Assembly: GCA_021788565.1 (NCBI GenBank)
Contig: JAJYKO010000160.1
Location: 1-6,890, forward strand
Source of the DNA: Chloroflexota bacterium
GTDB taxonomy: Bacteria > Chloroflexota > UBA6077
Length of the DNA stretch: 6,890 bases
Direction of reading: 5' to 3'
Both the position numbers and the translations under genes were made by a program. Of this stretch, positions 1 through 5,647 are shown one piece after another (position 1 is the first letter of the stretch; each line of letters starts with the position of its first letter). The notes under the pieces are model-generated. The model made no database searches. It saw only the letters and a program-made list of their open reading frames with translations, and was not told the origin of the DNA.

Positions 1-751
1 GGATATTGAACTCGTTGAAGGCTCCGGCAGGGGTCATCTCTCCGATCTTGTTGGCGGCGAACTCAGTGAACCAGATGTTTCCGGAAGAGTCGATGGCGAG
101 GCCCGTAGGTTGGCTGCTAGCCGTCGGTATGCCAAACTCGCTGAACACTCCGGACTGGGTCATTCGGCCGATCCGGTTGCCGTTTCGCTCCGTGAACCAG
201 ATATTCCCCGATCCATCGATCGCCAGCCCCCACGGCTGGGCGTTCGAGGTGGGGACTCCGAACTCGCTGAAGGCTGATCCCGAGAGCCGGCCGATCTTGT
301 TGCCGGCTGACTCAGCAAACCAGGTGTTACCCGCGGAGTCGATGGCGATGCCTCGGGGCTGGCTGTTTCCCGTGGGGATGTTGTCCTGACCCATCTGCCC
401 GCTGGTGGTCATGTTGCCGATCTTGTTGCCTTGCGCCTCGGTAAACCAGGCGCGGCCTGTCGAGTCGACGGCTATGCCCCAGGGTTGGCTGGACGGCGTC
501 CCTACGTCAAACTCCTGGAAGTTGCCGTTCGGGTCCATCTTTCCGATCTTGTTGGCGGCTAGTTCGGTGAACAGCACGTTGCCGGAACTATCGAGCGCCA
601 GGTTCGTGGGCTGGCTCCCGGAGGTGGGAACACCGAACTCCGTGATGTTGGCCTGGGCTCCTGCAGTCACGGCCATGAAGGCCACGGCTGCGCCGACGGC
701 GCCTGCCGTCGCCACGCGGCGCTTCCAGACTCTGTCGATTCTAGCTAGCAT
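1..751 (-). CDS. Secreted Vgb-type (streptogramin lyase-like) beta-propeller protein, partial
   Basis: I translated the minus strand from the ATG at 751-749; the frame stays open for 250 residues and leaves the window at base 1. AAGGAG motifs lie 4 and 10 nt upstream of the start. Residues 1-34 look like a Sec signal peptide: basic start with KRR at 10-12, an Ala/Val-rich core, and an AQA cleavage site before N35. From residue 38 come five complete blades of about 42 residues and the start of a sixth, each with the pattern QPxGxAxDxxGNxWFTE followed by NKIG. This pattern is typical of the virginiamycin B lyase/NHL-like propeller superfamily. The visible part contains no His and no Cys. The His residues that catalyse streptogramin cleavage in true Vgb lie in later blades, so lyase activity cannot be judged here. 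Most environmental homologues are exported proteins of unknown ligand, and I would call it only a secreted propeller. Confidence 0.9.
   Translation of the reverse strand, partial: MLARIDRVWKRRVATAGAVGAAVAFMAVTAGAQANITEFGVPTSGSQPTNLALDSSGNVLFTELAANKIGKMDPNGNFQEFDVGTPSSQPWGIAVDSTGRAWFTEAQGNKIGNMTTSGQMGQDNIPTGNSQPRGIAIDSAGNTWFAESAGNKIGRLSGSAFSEFGVPTSNAQPWGLAIDGSGNIWFTERNGNRIGRMTQSGVFSEFGIPTASSQPTGLAIDSSGNIWFTEFAANKIGEMTPAGAFNEFNI
14..640 (-). repeat. Tandem 126-bp blade-encoding repeats inside the propeller gene
   Basis: Five consecutive coding units occupy 640-515, 514-389, 388-266, 265-140 and 139-14 (minus strand). Four are exactly 126 bp and the third about 123 bp. Every unit carries a close copy of AACAAGATCGG (AACCGGATCGG in unit four), and units one and five share an 18-base identical stretch around it. 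They are diverged at most third positions, so they are old protein repeats rather than recent duplications. Confidence 0.85.
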
Positions 752-1084
752 TCTTCTCCTTCTCCTTGCTGTGTCGAATCTCCGATAGTCGGGATTGGAC
801 GCTGCTTTCGCAATAATTAACGCTCGACGCCCTCCAAAGTTTCACCGAGACTGATAAAAGTTTGTAAAAGGCTGCGCACAACAGTTGAGACAGCTATTCA
901 TCGTGAGGTCCAGGGCGGATGGACGATTACCGCAATCGTCAGACAGCAGAGTCGTTTCAGCAATTTTCGGCCCAGGTTTGGGGGGAAGCGTAGCGATGTT
1001 GCTGGATCCGTTGCTGGCGTAAAATGGGTGGACCGGCAAAGGCTGTGAGGCGGCAATTCGAGCTTACATAGAGGAGGATCAGGG
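752..1084. other. Divergent intergenic region between propeller and SDR genes
   Basis: This 333-bp gap separates two genes transcribed away from each other, so it should hold both promoters. Its left half is locally AT-richer than the flanking genes. For the plus strand the best match is TTGCTG at 999-1004 and TAAAAT at 1020-1025, but the 15-bp spacer is short, so this is weak. For the minus strand I see no convincing sigma-70 pair. A perfect inverted repeat lies at 922-940. The SDR ribosome binding site GAGGAGG is at 1071-1077, 7 nt before its ATG. A 65-codon minus-strand frame at 842-1039 has no recognisable features. Confidence 0.6.
922..940. promoter_or_regulatory. Inverted repeat, candidate operator
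   Basis: GACGATT and AATCGTC are perfect 7-base inverted arms separated by 5 bases. The site lies in the middle of the divergent intergenic region, 171 bp upstream of the propeller start and 145 bp upstream of the SDR start. There is no T-run, so it does not look like a terminator. A regulator-binding site for one or both genes is an inference from position and symmetry only. Confidence 0.35.
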
Positions 1085-1831
1085 ATGACTCTGCAGGATC
1101 AGGTTGCTCTCGTAACGGGGTCAGCCACGGGGATGGGGCGAGCCACGGCCCTCATGCTGGCCAGGCAGGGCGCCAACGTGGTGGTCAACTACACCAGGTC
1201 AGAGGCTGAGGCCAAAGAGACGGCGGCGGCCGTCGAGGCCCTGGGTCGCAAGGCGTTGCTGGTTCGGGCCGACGTTTCCGACGACCGGCAGGTGTCGGCG
1301 ATGGTGGAGGAGACCACGAAGGTTTTCGGTCGCCTGGACATCCTCGTGAACAACGCTGGGACCACCGTCTTCGTTCCTTTCAAGAACCTGGACGAGTTGA
1401 CCGAGGAGATATGGGATCGGGTTCTGGCAGTCAACGTGAAGGGGACGTTCTTTTGCTCCCGCGCCGCCGGGAAAGTGATGCTGTCCCAGGGCGGAGGATG
1501 TATAGTCAACGTTGCCTCTACCGCCGGCCTTCACGCTTCGGGCTCTTCCATCGCCTACGCTGCCTCGAAGGCGGCGATTATAAATATGACAAAGACGCTG
1601 GCGGTTGCCCTGGGTCCGGCGGTCAGGGTGAACGCAGTTGCTCCGGGATTCGTCAACACCCGTTGGAACACGGACCGGCCGGAGGGGCTGATGGCCGTGC
1701 AAGAGAGGGCCGTCCTGAGGCGGTACGGCGAACCTGAGGACGTGGCGGAGGTGATTGTGGCGCTGATAACCAGCGCGTCCTTTGTCACTGGACAGGTGAT
1801 ACCCGTAGACGGCGGGCAGTTCCTAGCTTGA
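1085..1831 (+). CDS. SDR-family NAD(P)-dependent oxidoreductase (FabG-like)
   Basis: A complete 248-residue classical short-chain dehydrogenase/reductase, a usual length for the family. The Rossmann cofactor motif TGSATGMG is at residues 11-18, NNAG at 89-92, and the catalytic tetrad reads N117, S145, Y158 and K162 (YAASK at 158-162). The PG motif after the active site is at 187-188, and the C-terminus has the typical GQVIPVDGG segment (236-244). The enzyme should oxidise an alcohol or reduce a carbonyl in the cytoplasm with NAD(H) or NADP(H). NYTRS at 35-39, after the second strand, is compatible with NADP(H) but not decisive. It resembles 3-oxoacyl-ACP reductases, but there are no fatty-acid genes nearby, so the substrate is unknown. 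GAGGAGG sits 7 nt before the ATG. It appears monocistronic: divergent gene upstream, palindromic element and a convergent gene downstream. Confidence 0.95.
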   Translation: MTLQDQVALVTGSATGMGRATALMLARQGANVVVNYTRSEAEAKETAAAVEALGRKALLVRADVSDDRQVSAMVEETTKVFGRLDILVNNAGTTVFVPFKNLDELTEEIWDRVLAVNVKGTFFCSRAAGKVMLSQGGGCIVNVASTAGLHASGSSIAYAASKAAIINMTKTLAVALGPAVRVNAVAPGFVNTRWNTDRPEGLMAVQERAVLRRYGEPEDVAEVIVALITSASFVTGQVIPVDGGQFLA

Positions 1832-1843
1832 CGAGCGTAGCGA

Positions 1844-1970
1844 GGGAGGGCGAGGCTCCAGCCGAGCCGCCTCGTGATGGCAAACCAACGCACCCCATTG
1901 GAACAGGCAGCACATCGTGGCGGCGTTGGTTCTGCGCAACGTGGCGGCTCGCCGGGAGGCTCGCCCTCCC
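1844..1970. repeat. 127-bp palindromic intergenic element (REP/MITE-like)
   Basis: The ends form a 28-bp inverted repeat, 1844-1871 against 1943-1970, matching at 25 of 28 positions. A second perfect 9-bp inverted pair, AACCAACGC at 1883-1891 and GCGTTGGTT at 1923-1931, lies inside, so the unit can fold into a long interrupted hairpin. It begins 12 bp after the SDR stop codon and ends 57 bp before the stop codon of the convergent dinB-like gene, so it may end transcription from both sides. No protein is encoded inside. In one frame the left arm would read EGEAPAEP, a peptide I recognise from many doubtful hypothetical proteins, which suggests a dispersed repeat family. That the element is mobile or multicopy is inferred. 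Confidence 0.7.
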
Positions 1971-2027
1971 CGACTACAGTCTCCCCCTATATCGGTGGGC
2001 TGTGCCCAAGATTTTCCGGGAGCTGCG

Positions 2028-2537
2028 CTACATGCTGAGCCCCTTGCTCCCCTGGATGCCCTTCAGTGCCGCGATCTCTCCCGAGTGCTCGGTGATGTGG
2101 ATCACCAGGAGCACCAGCACCTCGGCAACGGACATCTCGCGTCCACCGAAGTCTACCTTTCGCTCCAACTCTTCTGGCGAGAGCGTCGCCAGGTAGGCAT
2201 TGGTTGAAGCGCGTACCACCTGTTGATATGCCTTGAAGGCATCGACGGAAAGCTTCTGGCCCCTGTACTCGGCCCAGCCGGTGCCTGGTCGTGGAAGGAC
2301 GCCTACACCGATCCTCTCGCCCCAGTTCTCCGCGTCGAAGATCCGGGGCTTTCCCAGGATCAAGGTCTGGATGAACCGGTCTTCGCCACCCAGGATATGC
2401 GCCAGGGTGGCGCTGATGATATTGGCGGTGCCGGGCGGTGTCCAATTCAGCAGTTCATCGGTGAGGTTGGAAGTCACGTCGTCGCTGGTGCGCCATGCCG
2501 CCGCGATCTGCATCTGTATGAACTTCTTCGCGTCCAT
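2028..2537 (-). CDS. DinB-superfamily metal-binding protein (DinB_2-like)
   Basis: A 169-residue protein, within the usual range for the DinB/YfiT-like four-helix-bundle superfamily. The three histidines expected to hold a divalent metal are visible: H47 in LAHILGGED, and H147 and H151 in VIHITEH, giving the characteristic first-helix His plus HxxxH near the C-terminus. Family members are cytoplasmic; several are thiol-dependent transferases using mycothiol or bacillithiol, and most have no known substrate. The Bacillus founder is DNA-damage inducible, but the superfamily as a whole is not tied to repair. The ATG at 2537-2535 is preceded by AGGAGGAG, with GGAGG 7 nt away, a strong ribosome binding site. 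It lies 116 bp downstream of the GPP34 gene on the same strand and could be co-transcribed, or use its own promoter near the 2622-2635 palindrome. Confidence 0.85.
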   Translation of the reverse strand: MDAKKFIQMQIAAAWRTSDDVTSNLTDELLNWTPPGTANIISATLAHILGGEDRFIQTLILGKPRIFDAENWGERIGVGVLPRPGTGWAEYRGQKLSVDAFKAYQQVVRASTNAYLATLSPEELERKVDFGGREMSVAEVLVLLVIHITEHSGEIAALKGIQGSKGLSM

Positions 2538-2621
2538 GGTATCTCCTCCTGCCCAGTACTCATGATGGCTCGACTGAGAGCAGGACCTATTCTACCTCGT
2601 CTACCGTGGAGAGGGTGCGTC

Positions 2622-2635
2622 TTTCGAGTTCGAAA
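2622..2635. promoter_or_regulatory. Perfect palindrome upstream of the DinB-like gene
   Basis: TTTCGA and TCGAAA are exact inverted arms around a 2-bp centre (GT). The site lies 84 bp upstream of the dinB-like ATG and 18 bp past the stop of the GPP34 gene. A poor -10 match (TAGAAT, minus strand 2594-2589) lies between it and the gene. It could be an operator; the arms are reminiscent of CGAAC/GTTCG damage boxes, but the spacing does not match the known Bacillus-type LexA site. Confidence 0.35.
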
Positions 2636-2653
2636 TAGGCGACCCCTGGTTCC

Positions 2654-3337
2654 TCAGCCGGACGATGTGGAAGTACTGACCGTTGATACGGCGACCATGG
2701 CGGCAACGGTAGCCGCAGCGGCTTCCTCGACAGCCTCGGATACGGCTGCGCCGGCCACTTCGCCCTTGGCGATCTCCTTCGCTCGCTGGTCGGCTCGCTT
2801 GCGCTCAGCCTTCGGGAAGAGTTGATCCAGGAGCTCGCACGCCCTTGCCAGGCTGATTACGGTGGCGGTGCGGACGTCTGGCTGCTCTCCCCCCAGGAGA
2901 ACCTCCCGTAGCTTCTCCCTCGTCTCAGCCTCTGGCGCGCCGTCTACCGTAGGATAGTGGTGCCACGGGATAAGCTTGAGATACTTTCCCTCCTCGTCTC
3001 TCAGAATGCCCTTCTCCACCAACCTTCTCTCCAGCCGCTCCTGCATCTTCCTGATGCCACCGTTACCGAAATCTTGTACCCAATCGCTCACGCTTCTTGT
3101 GCGTTTGGATTGCTGAATGTGCACGAGCATCTCGTCCAGGAGTTCGTCCCTAGTGGGAGTACCATCGACAACGGAAAGCTTCTTCTTGTCTTGCACCGCC
3201 AGCCTGTTGGCAAGCAGGAGATCCACTATCCCCGCCGCCGCGAGACCATATCCCAGCGCCTGCTCGGCTGAACCCGGTATCGTGCCCTTATCATCGTCCA
3301 GGGAGAGAAGCAGAAGTTCCTCAGCAAGTGAAAGCAT
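2654..3337 (-). CDS. GPP34 (GOLPH3/Vps74-like) family phosphoprotein
   Basis: A 227-residue protein matching the GPP34 family (PF05719). The N-terminus MLSLAEELLLLSLDDDKG is the family's typical opening. Then come ALGYGLAAAGIVDLLL (27-42), LLDEMLVHI (66-74), SDWVQDF (84-90), a basic amphipathic helix ending RRLVEKGIL (104-112), and RTATVISLARACELLDQLF (156-174). In eukaryotes the fold binds phosphatidylinositol-4-phosphate and Golgi glycosyltransferases; bacterial members are mostly uncharacterised and their ligand is unknown. I chose the ATG at 3337 over the upstream in-frame GTG at 3367 because GAGG lies 6 nt before it and the family starts here. The C-terminal 36 residues are unusual: Ala/Val-rich, ending in STVSTSTSSG. 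The gene follows the MerR-like gene by 115 bp on the same strand. Confidence 0.88.
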   Translation of the reverse strand: MLSLAEELLLLSLDDDKGTIPGSAEQALGYGLAAAGIVDLLLANRLAVQDKKKLSVVDGTPTRDELLDEMLVHIQQSKRTRSVSDWVQDFGNGGIRKMQERLERRLVEKGILRDEEGKYLKLIPWHHYPTVDGAPEAETREKLREVLLGGEQPDVRTATVISLARACELLDQLFPKAERKRADQRAKEIAKGEVAGAAVSEAVEEAAAATVAAMVAVSTVSTSTSSG

Positions 3338-3343
3338 CTCGAA

Positions 3344-3347
3344 CCTC
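3344..3347 (-). promoter_or_regulatory. Ribosome binding site deciding the GPP34 start
   Basis: GAGG on the minus strand, 6 nt upstream of the ATG at 3337-3335. The alternative GTG at 3367-3365 has no purine-rich Shine-Dalgarno stretch before it and would add ten residues not typical of the family. Confidence 0.6.
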
Positions 3348-3439
3348 GTTTTGGCAGTAAGAATCACGTTCGGCTACCCGGGATACCACACGCGTCTTCT
3401 GCCGGCATCGGAACAAAGGATAATTCGCGCTACGCTGAA

Positions 3440-3454
3440 AGGACCGTCGGTCCT
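3440..3454 (-). terminator. Weak hairpin at the end of the MerR-like gene
   Basis: On the minus strand AGGACC-GAC-GGTCCT forms a 6-bp stem with a 3-nt loop that starts inside the TAG stop codon, followed by only two more T residues. It could be a weak terminator or attenuator lowering read-through into the GPP34 gene, or simply protect an mRNA end. The short T-run makes strong termination unlikely. Confidence 0.35.
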
Positions 3455-3692
3455 ACGACGTCTCTCCTGTCGGGCGCCCCGGCCGTTCGTCGTTCCACCG
3501 CTTCAGGCGCTCGGCTTGTGCTCGCGTCCAGTAGCGCGCGCCTGTCATCTCGTCGATGGCCGGCTCGCATCCTTCCGGCAGGCGCCCCCGCCTCTCCAGC
3601 GCCCGAATGTTTTCGGTCGTCACGCCCAGCAGCGAGGCAAGGCGGCCGATCGTAAAGGCGTCCGGGTCGTTTTCAAACTCCGTTGGTTTCAT
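3453..3692 (-). CDS. Small MerR-like winged-helix DNA-binding protein
   Basis: A 79-residue protein made almost only of a MerR-type DNA-binding domain: FTIGRLASLLGVTTENIRALERRGRL at residues 13-38 is the helix-turn-helix plus start of the wing, and RYWTRAQAERLKRW at 53-66 the following helix. It lacks the long dimerisation helix and effector domain of full-length MerR proteins, so it resembles the short MerR/excisionase-like regulators. The frame is open further upstream, but I chose the ATG at 3692-3690 because GGGGAGG precedes it by 7 nt; the ATG at 3698-3696 has only 1 nt spacing. It likely acts as a transcription regulator, possibly of itself, the GPP34 gene or the divergent phosphoesterase gene 203 bp away. 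An excisionase role is less likely, as no integrase is near. Target and signal are unknown. Confidence 0.8.
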   Translation of the reverse strand: MKPTEFENDPDAFTIGRLASLLGVTTENIRALERRGRLPEGCEPAIDEMTGARYWTRAQAERLKRWNDERPGRPTGETS

Positions 3693-3699
3693 CGTCATG

Positions 3700-3714
3700 C
3701 CTCCCCAAGTGGGG
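3700..3714 (-). promoter_or_regulatory. MerR-like gene ribosome binding site within a small hairpin
   Basis: The minus-strand Shine-Dalgarno GGGGAGG occupies 3706-3700, 7 nt before the ATG at 3692. Its GGGG can pair with CCCC at 3714-3711 across a 4-nt loop (ACTT). If this hairpin forms in mRNA it would cover part of the ribosome binding site and dampen translation. The stem is only four G-C pairs, so any effect is uncertain. Confidence 0.45.
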
Positions 3715-3885
3715 CCGAAGAAGATGACGTGTTCCTCAGATCTGGCGGCCCCGGCTGCACAGGAGTATAACCTGAATACGGAGTTGCCCGGCACCCATAC
3801 ATTTTGGCGCGGAGGCGCGACTTCTTCTTCATGAGATATGCCTGTTCGTGGGGATATCTATGCGATTCATCTGTCAACGAATCAC

Positions 3886-3890
3886 GGAGG
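3886..3890 (+). promoter_or_regulatory. Ribosome binding site deciding the phosphoesterase start
   Basis: GGAGG lies 5 nt before the ATG at 3896. Starting there puts the hydrophobic signal segment directly at the N-terminus with the expected short basic end (MTR). The longer in-frame GTG start at 3848 would add 16 mostly polar residues before the signal peptide and has no comparable Shine-Dalgarno. Confidence 0.7.
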
Positions 3891-3895
3891 ACGGC

Positions 3896-5401
3896 ATGAC
3901 CAGGTTTTTCGTTGCGATAGTGTTGACCCTGATTACACTTGGTGTCGCGGCCGGGTGCGCCACTACACCACCCAGTGGGCAGAGCTCAACGCCGGCGGGC
4001 ACTGCGGCCACGCCGCCGTCACCCACCTCTCAGACGAGCCCAACGGCGGTACCCTCGGCTACGCCAGCCGCGGCCGGGAGCCAGGCGGCTGGGGGCGCCG
4101 CGGGCATCCACAAGATCAAGCACGTGATAATCATCATGCAGGAGAACCGTTCCTTCGACTCCTATTTCGGCACCTACCCGGGGGCTGATGGCATTCCGAT
4201 GCAGAACGGCGTTCCCACGGTGTGCGTGCCCGATCCGGCCACCGGCCGATGCGTTCGACCCTACGTAGACCACCGCGATCGGAACGGCGGCGGTCCCCAC
4301 GGTGCGGCCAACTCAACCGCGGACGTCGCCGGCGGCAAGATGAACGGCTTCATTCAGCAGGCGGAGAAGGGCAAGAGGGGCTGCGCCGATCCGACCGACC
4401 CTCAGTGCACGAATAGTAAGGCCGGTGTCGTCGATGTGATGGGCTACCACGTGGAGAGCGATATCCCCAACTACTGGACCTATGCCAAGGACTTCGTCCT
4501 GCAGGACCACATGTACGAGTCGGTCCACTCCTGGAGCTTCCCGTCTCACCTGTTCCTGGTATCGGGATGGTCGGCGAACTGCTCCGATCCCAGCAATCCG
4601 ATGAGTTGCAAGGGAACGGTGAATCCTCGCAACACCACGGCCAAAGACGAAACCCCGTTCGCGTGGACGGACCTGACCTATCTGCTGGATAAGGGCGGCG
4701 TTAGCTGGGGTTGGTACCTGGACCATGGAGCCTCGGGCGGCCCTGGCGTGGGTAAGGGGGGTGTCCCCAACATATGGAACGTCCTGCCGGGCTTCACCGA
4801 TGTGCACCAGGACAATCAGACAGACAACGTTCAGGATCTGTCTGCCTTTATGACCGCGGCCGAATCCGGCAAGCTGCCGGCCGTGTCCTGGATTCTCCCC
4901 AACGGTGCCGACAGCGAGCATCCGCCTGCCCTGGTGAGCCGGGGGCAATCGTACGTGACGAAAATCGTCAACGCCGTGATGCAGAGCCCGGACTGGGACA
5001 GTTCGGCGATCTTCCTCACGTGGGACGACTGGGGCGGATTCTACGATCACGTTCAGCCGCCCACGGTAGATCAGCTGGGCTACGGGCTGAGGGTTCCTGG
5101 CATCGTCATCAGCCCCTACGCGCGGCAGGGCTACGTAGATCACCAATCCCTGAGTTTCGACGCTTACCTGAAATTCATCGAGGACGACTTTCTGAATAGC
5201 CAGCGGTTGGATCCGAAGACCGACGGCCGGCCAGATTCGCGTCCCGTGGTTCGCGAAAGCCTTCCCCTGCTGGGAGACCTTAGAGCCGACTTCGACTTCT
5301 CCCAGTCTCCTCGGCCGCCAGTCGTTCTGCCGGTCAAGCCGAAGACCACCCTGATCGCGCCGGCCGCCGCCAAACCAGCTGCCACGAAGGGGGCGGGCTG
5401 A
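3896..5401 (+). CDS. Phosphoesterase-family lipoprotein (phospholipase C/acid phosphatase type)
   Basis: A 501-residue protein of the PF04185 phosphoesterase family. Residues 1-20 form a signal peptide ending VAAG before C21, a probable lipoprotein cleavage site. A Pro/Thr/Ser/Ala/Gly-rich linker (22-70) then spaces the enzyme from the membrane. Catalytic motifs in order: ENRSFD (83-88), HSWSFPSH (211-218), GADSEHPP (337-344) and [11 protein letters not shown] (375-385). By analogy with Francisella AcpA and Pseudomonas PlcH, E83, N84, D377 and D378 would bind metal and S214 would be the nucleophile; this mapping is inferred. Six further cysteines occur as three close pairs (110/119, 163/171, 229/238), suggesting disulfides and folding outside the cytoplasm. 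It should hydrolyse phosphate esters, either phospholipid head groups or phosphomonoesters; the sequence does not say which. It is divergent from the MerR-like gene and followed by a palindromic element. Confidence 0.93.
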   Translation: MTRFFVAIVLTLITLGVAAGCATTPPSGQSSTPAGTAATPPSPTSQTSPTAVPSATPAAAGSQAAGGAAGIHKIKHVIIIMQENRSFDSYFGTYPGADGIPMQNGVPTVCVPDPATGRCVRPYVDHRDRNGGGPHGAANSTADVAGGKMNGFIQQAEKGKRGCADPTDPQCTNSKAGVVDVMGYHVESDIPNYWTYAKDFVLQDHMYESVHSWSFPSHLFLVSGWSANCSDPSNPMSCKGTVNPRNTTAKDETPFAWTDLTYLLDKGGVSWGWYLDHGASGGPGVGKGGVPNIWNVLPGFTDVHQDNQTDNVQDLSAFMTAAESGKLPAVSWILPNGADSEHPPALVSRGQSYVTKIVNAVMQSPDWDSSAIFLTWDDWGGFYDHVQPPTVDQLGYGLRVPGIVISPYARQGYVDHQSLSFDAYLKFIEDDFLNSQRLDPKTDGRPDSRPVVRESLPLLGDLRADFDFSQSPRPPVVLPVKPKTTLIAPAAAKPAATKGAG

Positions 5402-5433
5402 TCCCTCCCCCTCTTTCCACCAGGGTAATTTAG

Positions 5434-5541
5434 CTGTCATCCTGAGCGGCAGCGAAGGATCTCTCCGATCACGAGGAGATGCTTCGCTGCCCTTCGGGCC
5501 TTGAGGCTGCGCTCGCTCGCCTCAAGTGCTCAGCATGACAG
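5434..5541. repeat. 108-bp palindromic element with multi-arm folding
   Basis: The outer arms CTGTCATCCTGAGC (5434-5447) and GCTCAGCATGACAG (5528-5541) pair at 13 of 14 positions. Directly inside, 5448-5463 pairs with 5476-5491 at 15 of 16 positions, and CTTGAGGC at 5500-5507 pairs perfectly with GCCTCAAG at 5519-5526. A small GCCC/GGGC hairpin with a TTC loop lies between them. The whole can fold as a junction with two arms and a closing stem. I recognise the GTCATCCTGAGC...GAAGGATCT ends as those of a dispersed REP/MITE-like repeat common in environmental bacterial genomes. It starts 33 bp after the phosphoesterase stop and may end its transcript. It carries no transposase, so mobility would depend on one elsewhere. 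Confidence 0.75.
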
Positions 5542-5641
5542 TGTAGCGACCCCGGCGATGCACTTCTCGGCTTCGGATTGGCAACACTAAAAGGCCCTCC
5601 CCCTCTCCACGGTGAAACACCCGCGGCGAGAGCGACTGGAG

Positions 5642-5647
5642 TATAAT
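5642..5647 (+). promoter_or_regulatory. Candidate -10 element of the oxidoreductase promoter
   Basis: A perfect TATAAT, 68 bp upstream of the GTG start. No good TTGACA-like hexamer is found at 16-18 bp spacing and the extended TGn motif is absent, so activity may need an activator. The 11-bp palindrome TGCTGTCAGCA at 5652-5662 overlaps the expected transcription start and could be an operator. Confidence 0.4.

Noticed and set aside
6..788. Two plus-strand frames of 127 codons each
   Set aside because: They are antisense shadows of the propeller gene; the repeated peptide patterns in them simply mirror the blade repeats, and the minus strand gives a signal peptide and known blade motifs.
818..843. 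Possible ECF-sigma promoter for the propeller gene (GAAAC, 16 bases, CGTTA on the minus strand)
   Set aside because: Spacing is suggestive, but both boxes deviate from the usual GAAC/CGTC consensus and no ECF sigma gene is in view, so chance cannot be excluded.
842..1039. 65-codon minus-strand frame in the divergent intergenic region
   Set aside because: No family resemblance, no good ribosome binding site, and it would overlap the region expected to hold promoters.
1828..2196. 122-codon plus-strand frame after the SDR gene
   Set aside because: It runs through the palindromic element (giving the EGEAPAEP peptide) and then antisense into the dinB-like gene.
2622..2635. Calling the palindrome a LexA (SOS) box
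   Set aside because: Half-sites are reminiscent of known boxes, but the centre is only 2 bp and no described LexA consensus fits.
3648..3900. Extended starts for the MerR-like gene (3794) and the phosphoesterase (3848)
   Set aside because: Both add residues outside the recognisable domains, lack ribosome binding sites, and together would leave almost no divergent promoter region.
4313..5440. 375-codon minus-strand frame
   Set aside because: Long but antisense to the phosphoesterase, whose catalytic motifs are intact; long shadow frames are expected at this GC content.
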